DNA from: Casuarina equisetifolia
Lineage: Eukaryota; Streptophyta; Magnoliopsida; Fagales; Casuarinaceae
NCBI GenBank assembly: GCA_028551475.1
Contig: CM052360.1
Location: 22,824,682-22,888,681 of the forward strand
DNA: 64,000 bases
Reading direction: 5' to 3'
In this document: piece after piece, positions 56,258 through 64,000 of the stretch
Layout of the letters: each line of letters starts with the position of its first letter
How positions within the stretch are numbered: the first letter of the stretch is position 1
Translations under genes and position numbers: made by a program
Notes under the pieces: model-generated
What the model was told of the DNA's origin: nothing
Databases searched by the model: none
The model's input: only the letters and a program-made list of their open reading frames with translations

Positions 56258-59200
56258 ATGGGCGGCTGCACATCCAAGCCACCGCGGCCCAACCTCTTCG
56301 CGGCCAGGGATGCTCAGGATGACCAGGACGCTTCTGGCCATCCACCCAAATCACCGACACCATCACTCCCGCCTTTCACTCCTGTAAATGATGTTGTCGC
56401 CGGAAAAAAATCCCGGTTCTTCCCCTTCTATAGCCCCAGCCCTAGCCCCAGTCCCAGTCCAGCTCACTTCCTGAAGAACTTGAGCTCGACTCCCAGGCGG
56501 TTCTTCCGGGGACCGTTCCCGCCGCCCTCGCCGGCGAAGCACATTAAGTCCCTGCTGTTGCGGCGGCACGGATGGAAAACTAAGCCGTCGCAGGACGCCA
56601 TACCGGAGGAGGGAGACGAGGTGGGTGGTGCCGAGGTGGAACTGGACAAGAGGTTCGGGTTCTCGAAAGAGCTGACCAGTCGGTTGGAGGTTGGAGAGGA
56701 GGTTGGGCGTGGCCACTTTGGCTACACTTGCTCCGCCCGGTTCAAGAAGGGCGAGCTGAAGGGCCACCAGGTCGCTGTCAAGGTCATCCCCAAAGACAAG
56801 GTCCGTCTGCCCAATTTCGACTCTTTGCTGTCTTAATTCTTGAACCTCAATTTTTTTTTTTAAGCATTATTTCCATTTTACTTTCATATTCCATTCTTGG
56901 TTGATGAATCATTTGCTTGTGTGCAGTTTTGGAAGCTGCTTCTCTGTCATTCTTGTTCCTCTTTCTTTCTTTTCCTAAATTATTTTCCTTGGCGTCTGTG
57001 TTTGTTTGTTATATAGTCTGAAAGCGTTGGTTTGAATCCAGGTTGCGGGTTCACACAATTCACTATCTTCTTTTTTCCTTTCTAAAAAGTCTTCTAGAGA
57101 GGGAATGTTAGGCAAAACTACAATCTCTGAGGCTCCATTTGTTTTGAAACTTGAGTACGAAACGCATAAAGTGACCATCTTGTTTGTTTATTGCTCTTTC
57201 TTTTCATGGTCAATTATAGGAATCGATTGCTTGGCCCACCAGGGTGGCCTGTGCTGTTTGTTACTATGCTAAGTGAACTTTATTGGTTTTTTAAAATATT
57301 CTCTTTATACGTTTAAAACATATTTGGGCTTCAAAAGTGCTCTTCTAGATGGCCAATCTTTACCTTGGGCATCTCAAGAAAAGTGTCTACAGTATGATGC
57401 TCAATGATACCATAGTTCGATTTTCTTTTGCTTAACAATTAACTGATGCCTCAGACGTGATGTTTCCTATAAAGGGTCACTCTCGAGTTGGGACCAAATA
57501 AGGGCCTAGAATAAAGCAAAACCATGTGCAGCAACAGTGCATGAATGCTCTTCATCGGCCCATATTTACAGCTACCATAAACTGGCCAAAGTTGATGTCT
57601 GTATCACACACGTGATGGGGTGGAGCATGTTTGGGCTTTTAAATGGCTGTTACTAAGTAGACCTTATTGTGGTGATTTGAACCTTCTTTAAAAGGAGAGA
57701 CATTGTATCAACTCTTGACGGTGTATGGTAGGATAGACGTGAAAGATGAGGTTCTTTTAAATAATGGGAATAGCGTTGTCTGAGCAAAGAGTTAACCTAG
57801 ATTAAAGGACAAAAACTAAAGGAGAAAATCGATCACCTTATCCATTCCTAGGTGGGTCGGACCCCATTCGACCTCCCTTGTAGTTCAATCTATTTAATTG
57901 GTTTCAACTGTATGTTACACAGTGTTTATGGTGTTGTCATGATCTGAAGGAAAAATGAAAAATGTTTTTGAGGGTATTATCTGCATAATGTACGGATAAA
58001 AGTTGTGGAAGAAAGCACACAAAACTGTTCCTATAATGGGACAATATTTTTTTTATCCTTTACTTATAAAGAGTTGCCTGCAATTTAAATAAATGTATTT
58101 TTGTGGCTATATTATAAAGCCGGTGTGTTCTGTTGGTCTGATTTTAATTTGTTGTTTCCATTATCTTCAATTCAATTTTGGAATAAACAAACCAGATCAA
58201 TTAGTCTATAACGGATGGACAAGGTTCTGTGTAGTTTGGTTCCCTTTCCAAATTATGCTTTTTAATTTTGATCATTTCTATGTATTCCTTTCTTGAACCA
58301 TTAAAGAATTAGTTTTTATTAGTAGGAGAAAGAATCTGTTCATAAAAAAACTACATTTTGAAACCCTTATTCCCTTCTCTTGGATCTGTTGGGGTATTTG
58401 CGTATTGGAAAATCAAAACTGTCTAAGCTCACATGTACACGTAAGTAACATTTATTACAATAACAAAGGTTACTTATTTCATGAATCTAGTTTGCAACCC
58501 TAATTTCTATATCGTATAAGCTGCTTGCTTTCTCTGCTTTCAAATGCACAAAAGATAGCATCAAAATAACTCCTATTTCTAGGGCAACTAGACTACCCAA
58601 AGATCAGCTCACAGGACTATGCCAATTTAATCAAATTCAAAAAGGAAAAACTTTGAACCATAATTTCAGTGATACATGCCAATTTAAATGGGTGATTTGC
58701 TGGAGCGTACCTTATTTCTTTTGGGTTTTTGTAGAGGCTTTCTGAATCGGACCCATTTTGTCTTAGTCAGGCTATAATGTTTCATTTGAACTAGTTCAGT
58801 TGTATTTAGCAACGCTTATTTTCGCTAGTCAATTTAAAAATGAAACGGGGTCTACTAGTTATAGCTGGTACGCACAATTGTTAATATGATGAGAGTGCTC
58901 ATTCAAAATAGTGTGTTTACTGGTAGTAGAGAATTAATCTTTGCAATTAGTTTGATGGAGTTAGAATTCTGAGAAATCTTCAAGGCTCTTCTCTTAACAT
59001 AGTTTAGCTCTTAGGATGAAGTTTCCTAAATAGAGTTTAGTCCTTTAGTCTGTTTGTATTAACATTACCTTATATTTTGAGTGCTGAAGTAAAGACGCAA
59101 GATCTGATAGCTGAAAATTAAGCCCAGGGTGGGAACTGGTAACGCCTGGTGGAATATAAGCAGAAAAACGGTTGAAGGTCCTGACTGAATAAAATTAAAA

Positions 59201-62200
59201 GGGATAGAATGTGATGCACTTGAACCAGTGGAGAAGGGTTTAGAATCAATGAATTGCAGTAATATGATGTAATGGGCTTTTCTTTAGTGAGTTAGTGCTT
59301 ATAACCTCTCGGGATGCTTTGGTTTTTATATCCGGGTTATCTTTGATTCTGTTGTTTATGTGGTCCTTTTTCTCTTTTCAAATTAGCAAATCTCTGGACA
59401 GTTGTAATTTATGGATAACTGGATGTTTGATTTATGTAGCTAAATTTGGTATCTTTCCTTTATGGGGCTGTCTATTGTTACTTTTTCATGTTGGTCTAAT
59501 CTTTCTCACCAGATGACAACAGCAATTGCAATTGAGGATGTAAGAAGGGAGGTGAAAATATTGCGAGCCTTGACGGGACATAACAATCTAGTTCAGTTCT
59601 ATGATGCATTTGAAGACCATGATAATGTCTACATAGTGATGGAGTAAGCTTGGAACATCCGCTGCTTTCTGCCATCACATCTTGTTCTGCTGCTGTTCAT
59701 ATAACAACTGATTGATATGGATAATTAATCTATCTTTCCTGGGTGGTTCATGGGGCTAATAACAAACTAATTATTTAGTTACCAATATTGTTGCGCCTGC
59801 TCAACTTAAAACATATAGTCAGTGTGTTTCTGGTGTCAAAATATGATTTTCTAACGTAGAAGTCCCTTGAATGATTGCTTGCTGAATTGTATAGGACCTC
59901 TGATGTTATGAAATTTATCTATAGTTATGAATGTTTCAGGTTATGTGAAGGAGGGGAGCTTCTGGACAGTATACTTTCAAGGTAGTCATTTGTTTCGTTT
60001 CTTTATTTTATAGACTTATTTTATGCAGCATTCAGATCACACTTGAGCCATCAACTAAGACATTCTATTACTTTTGTAGGGGTGGTAAGTATTCAGAAGA
60101 TGAGGCAAAGGCTGTCATGGTACAGATACTGAATGTGGTTGCGTTCTGTCATCTTCAGGGTGTGGTGCATCGAGATCTTAAACCAGAGGTAGAACACTTA
60201 CCATTCACTCCCCACGCCCCAACCCAAAACACCATTTTCATGCAATTGTATCATGAGATGAATGGTGGAATGATGCATTTAGAATGGCTAGTTGAAGGAA
60301 GTCAAGTATTGATGGAATTACTGATATGAGAGTTTGCTAGACTAAGAATTGACCTGATGAAGGGGCTGTTTGGATTTTGCTAGTTGTGGACCAGATGTTT
60401 CCTTCTCAGTCATTGCACTTTATTCTATGAGCTTAGCTGGTATTCTTTTCTAGTACAAGATATTTTGTTCAAAGTTGTTAACTTTAAACTAAGATAGTTA
60501 AAAGCCTTTTTTCAGTGTCTGTTTATTTAAATTTATTATTTTCTGCGCAGTTTCTTCAAACAATATGCATGTTGTTCTCCAGGCTGATACCGAACCTCAG
60601 TGTCACGACACCTTGTACTCCAATTTCTCTTCCAGTCTTTTTGAATAATTGACTAGCCATTTGATTTCATAGTCAATATATTTTGGTAGTCATGTAACGT
60701 TGGACCTGCCAAAGAAATTTCTGTCTGCCTGTCCACTGTCAAACATAAAAACTAGAACTTAGTCATCTTTTGACCGTCATGAAAGATTTTTCTGTATGTT
60801 TGTCTCTGACACAACATAGTTTGCCTTTTGTTGATGCGATATTAAGTTTGAAATTGCAGGAGAGTGGTAGAACACTTATTTAGCTGGTATGTATAATTGG
60901 TATTCAATTTCCACAGGTAGAGCCAGTGTTGTTGGAATGTGACTAGCTTGTTTTGTGATGGATATGTCAACAGAATGAAAAAAGAACCTAATGTACTTGC
61001 TTGATTCAGATTATATTTTCGTAGTTAGTCATTGTCTTAAACTGAGTGGCTTAATTATCGTGTTAGTCAGTTTTAACTTGCTCTTGCTTGCATAAGTATT
61101 CCATCTGTGTTTTTTCATTCTTCTTCATAGTTATAAATTCAAGATAACACCAATGAAGTTCATGAATATTTTAACTGACCGCTAGGATGGCCTAGCTAAT
61201 TTGTAAACTATGATGCTGATAACGTAGCATAAGAGTCATGTTCATGGTAGATAATTGTTAACTGCATCCGATAATGTAAAGCTTGAATTTTTTTGGTGGC
61301 ATTTCTATGACATGGCTTTTATCTGGACCAGAACTTTTTGTATAGTTCAAAGGATGAGAACTCCAAGTTGAAGGCCATAGACTTTGGCTTGTCAGATTTT
61401 GTTAAGCCAGGTTCGTCAATTCATCCAAGTCGCTCTTTGTTACTAATTTCCTCCTTAAGAATTTAGATGGAGTTTTAATGCTATTGGTGGTTTACAGACG
61501 AAAGGCTTAATGACATTGTTGGAAGTGCATATTACGTTGCTCCTGAAGTTCTACATAGGTGTTACAGTACAGAGGCTGATGTGTGGAGCATAGGCGTAAT
61601 AGCTTATATCCTGTTATGTGGTAGCCGACCATTTTGGGCTAGGACTGAATCTGGAATTTTTCGGGCAGTCTTGAAAGCCGATCCAAGTTTTGATGAAGTA
61701 CCTTGGCCTTCTTTATCTTCAGAAGCAAAGGACTTTGTCAAGCGCCTGTTAAATAAGGACCCACGAAAACGTATGACTGCTGCTCAGGCACTAAGTGAGT
61801 TTTCAGTTTCCTGTAGAACTATTAGATTTCTACACTCTAGCTTCATCTTTCTGGCCATAATCTTCCTTCTTTCATTTCTTTTCTGCAGGCCATCGTTGGA
61901 TACGAAATTATAGTGATGTAAAAGTCCCTCTTGACATAATAATATTCAAGGTCATGAAGGCTTATTTGCGATCATCACCCTTGCGTAAGGCTGCTTTAAG
62001 GGTGTGTATATGTTTATACTGATGAATGAATGAAACCTTGTTTTCTTAAGGTTTTTCCCTTGCTGCAATGAAATGACTCATCCTTCTTCTCTTCAAGTAG
62101 ATGGATTCATTTAGTAGTTTATCTCTTTGCAAATGGATGCATGTATTGTTTCCTAAAGTCTTAAGACTTAAAAATTTAATATTTTTGTTCTTCTACTTCG

Positions 62201-62822
62201 TTGTTTTTACTATAGAGTCCATAATCACTGTTTCTTTAAAATTGCTTTTAAGACATTTATACATTTTTGCTTGACCTCTTTAGTCATCAAAAGAACATGT
62301 AGGGTAATGTATGAATTTAAGAACATGACCTTCACTTGAGAAATTGTTATCTTTATGAGATTGAATTATTCGTTTTTCTCCTATAAATATCCAGTTGTGA
62401 TGCTAATCTTTTTGACTGAGTTCTGAAGCCGTAGCCTTATTTAATGACTGGAGGATGTTTTAATATTTGAAATGCTGGATTTTGATTGCACGCAATTTTA
62501 ATGAACCTTTTCTATCTATCTGTGTCCCTCTTGCAGGCCTTGTCTAAAACACTTACTGTAGATGAACTCTTTTATCTGAAGGAGCAATTTGCTCTATTGG
62601 AGCCAAACAAAAATGGCAGCATAGGATTGGAAAATATCAAAACGGTAAGTCCTTTCCTTCTTACACTTCACACACATGCACAGAGTAGATTGAATAACCA
62701 GAAGGTTGAAAAGTTTGTTTTGTTGATTTCTCTGAACAGGCCTTGATGAGAAATGCAACAGATGCAATGAAGGAATCTCGCATCCCTGATTTTCTTACAA
62801 CAGTAATAATCAGATTGCTATT

Positions 62823-62873
<51 letters not shown>

Positions 62874-63355
62874 TTCTCAATGATCTTATCTTCTTATAAG
62901 GCTTATATAAGTTCCCACCTTTTAAATTTTATGCCACGACAGCTGAACATACTTCAATACAGAAGAATGGATTTTGAAGAGTTTTGTGCAGCTGCCTTGA
63001 GTGTGCATCAGTTGGAGGCCCTCGATCGTTGGGAACAGCACGCCCGCTGCGCATATGAACTTTTTGAGAAGAATGGGAACAGGGCAATTGTCATTGAAGA
63101 GCTTGCTTCAGTAAGTCGGCATTTTCTTTGAAAAAAAAACCATCCTCCGATTTTTCAGATGAGGAATGCAGGATCCATTGATTCTTCCCATTTTATAACC
63201 ATCCTCTGTTTCAGGAGCTCGGCCTTGGTCCCTCCATTCCACTTCATGCTGTTCTCACCGACTGGATAAGGCACACTGATGGGAAGCTAAGCTTTCTGGG
63301 GTTTGTCAAATTGTTGCATGGCGTGTCTTCCCGAAACATTGCAAAGCCACAGTAA
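56258..63355 (+). CDS. CRK: CDPK-related protein kinase (CRK)
   Basis: Eleven exons: 56258-56800, 59513-59643, 59940-59981, 60080-60188, 61332-61410, 61498-61794, 61889-62001, 62537-62644, 62740-62802, 62943-63110, 63215-63355. All joins are GT-AG and in frame, giving 597 residues, the usual CRK size. MGGCTSK offers an N-myristoylation Gly2 and a nearby Cys4 for palmitoylation, so it is probably attached to the plasma membrane. A Pro/Ser-rich variable region follows ([10 protein letters not shown]). The kinase domain (about 144-405) has the Gly loop GRGHFG (150-155), Lys175, Glu194, HRDLKPE (269-275) and DFG (292-294), then GSAYYVAPE; all catalytic residues are present. The C-terminal calmodulin-like domain has degenerate EF-hands lacking the acidic Ca2+ ligands (for example [12 protein letters not shown]), the feature that separates CRKs from CDPKs. 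CRKs are Ser/Thr kinases, often calmodulin-responsive. Intron 1 is 2.7 kb. Intron 9 carries an (AT)n repeat. Confidence 0.97.
56801..59512 (+). other. Long first intron of the CRK gene
   Basis: This 2,712-bp GT-AG intron separates the myristoylated N-terminal exon from the kinase-core exons. I see no inserted transposable element, gene or obvious repeat in it. Long first introns of this kind can carry regulatory sequence, but none is demonstrated here. Confidence 0.8.
62828..62869. repeat. (AT)n microsatellite in CRK intron 9
   Basis: About 42 bp of uninterrupted TA/AT dinucleotides between exons 9 and 10, likely to vary in length between individuals. Confidence 0.95.
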
Positions 63356-64000
63356 TTACACAATGCGTTATCTCTGGAAAAGGACCGTTTTTCCCAAAGC
63401 TTTTTCAGCCAAATGAAATGCATGAGACATGGCGAACTCGCAGCTCAACAGAGCCTTAGATTTCATACAAGCTTGGATCGGGACAACCCACGTCGGCAGA
63501 GAGATTATGAGGGTTCCATCAAGTCAAGACTACTCTTCGCAAGGTGCTTAGACCCAGTAGAAACTGTGCTTTTTATTGGTTAATTTCTAGAGCCATGAGA
63601 GTTAGTGTTGGTATTCCAGTGTAAAGCCATAGTTTGCCAAAAACAGGCAACGACATTTGTAGTATAAATCTTTTATTGATTGTTCATACATGTTTTCTTT
63701 ATCACATCTCAACCTTTTGCTCTCTCATTTTCTTTCTTTGTTTAATCATGACTACTATAAAAGACTTACTTATTCTTAAAGCTTTTTATTTTTTATTTTT
63801 TGGGTTTGTCAAAGATAAGAAAAGAAGGTGCAGATGTCGAATGTAAGTCCTCTACATGGGTAGAATGAACTTATATCTTCCCATGATGATAAATAATTAG
63901 ATACAATTACAGGGTTGAACTTGTGGAGGTCCTTTGAAGTTAATTGATTATATGCTAAAAGTGATGGTTTTAGCATATTTTTCCCGCCATGCACTTATTG
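63356..64000. other. CRK 3' UTR and downstream flank
   Basis: No further gene. The first 250-300 bases are presumably the 3' UTR. The rest is AT-rich, and small ORFs near 63,634 (+) and 63,809 (-) have no recognisable content. Confidence 0.5.

Noticed and set aside
56258-63355. Annotation as a true Ca2+-dependent CDPK
   Set aside because: The C-terminal EF-hand-like segments lack the regularly spaced Asp/Glu ligands, and motifs such as [15 protein letters not shown] are typical of CRKs.

Overview
The window is nuclear DNA of a flowering plant, almost certainly a eudicot. The evidence is AT-rich intergenic DNA full of decayed LINE, Ty3/gypsy and Ty1/copia retroelements, GT-AG introns, and plant-specific gene families: a CDPK-related kinase, a plant carboxylesterase and phytocyanin-like cupredoxins. 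I cannot name the species.

Layout. 1-7,300 is retroelement wreckage: a minus-strand gypsy remnant at about 1.7-4.96 kb, and a plus-strand gypsy integrase/chromodomain remnant at 5.9-7.0 kb that carries a perfect 142-bp duplication. 7.4-46.6 kb holds a tandem array of six related genes, all on the + strand, encoding small secreted cupredoxins with two exons each. They are copy 1 (pseudogene, 9,776), copy 2 (26,254), copy 3 (29,005), copy 4 (36,164), copy 5 (42,486) and copy 6 (45,939). The array is interrupted by nested LINEs (11.2-14.4 kb), a carboxylesterase gene with a broken relative (14.8-16.8 kb), and a nearly full-length LINE with target-site duplications (18.8-24.7 kb) that sits inside an older copia remnant. 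Copies 3 and 4 lie on a roughly 5-kb segmental duplication (27.9-32.8 kb and 35.2-41.3 kb). Block B then gained a LINE insertion and an internal tandem duplication.

46.6-64 kb is different in character: single-copy housekeeping or signalling genes on the + strand. These are an SCNM1-like zinc-finger splicing factor (47.6-49.1 kb) and an 11-exon CDPK-related kinase (CRK, 56.26-63.36 kb). About 7 kb of largely featureless intergenic DNA separates them.

The most interesting object is the cupredoxin array. It has a conserved promoter architecture, drift at the axial copper-ligand position between copies, and one copy killed by a 1-base deletion next to a miniature LTR retrotransposon (TRIM) inserted directly before the start codon. 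Repeated intergenic spacers suggest that more copies once existed. No CRISPR, rRNA or tRNA gene was found.
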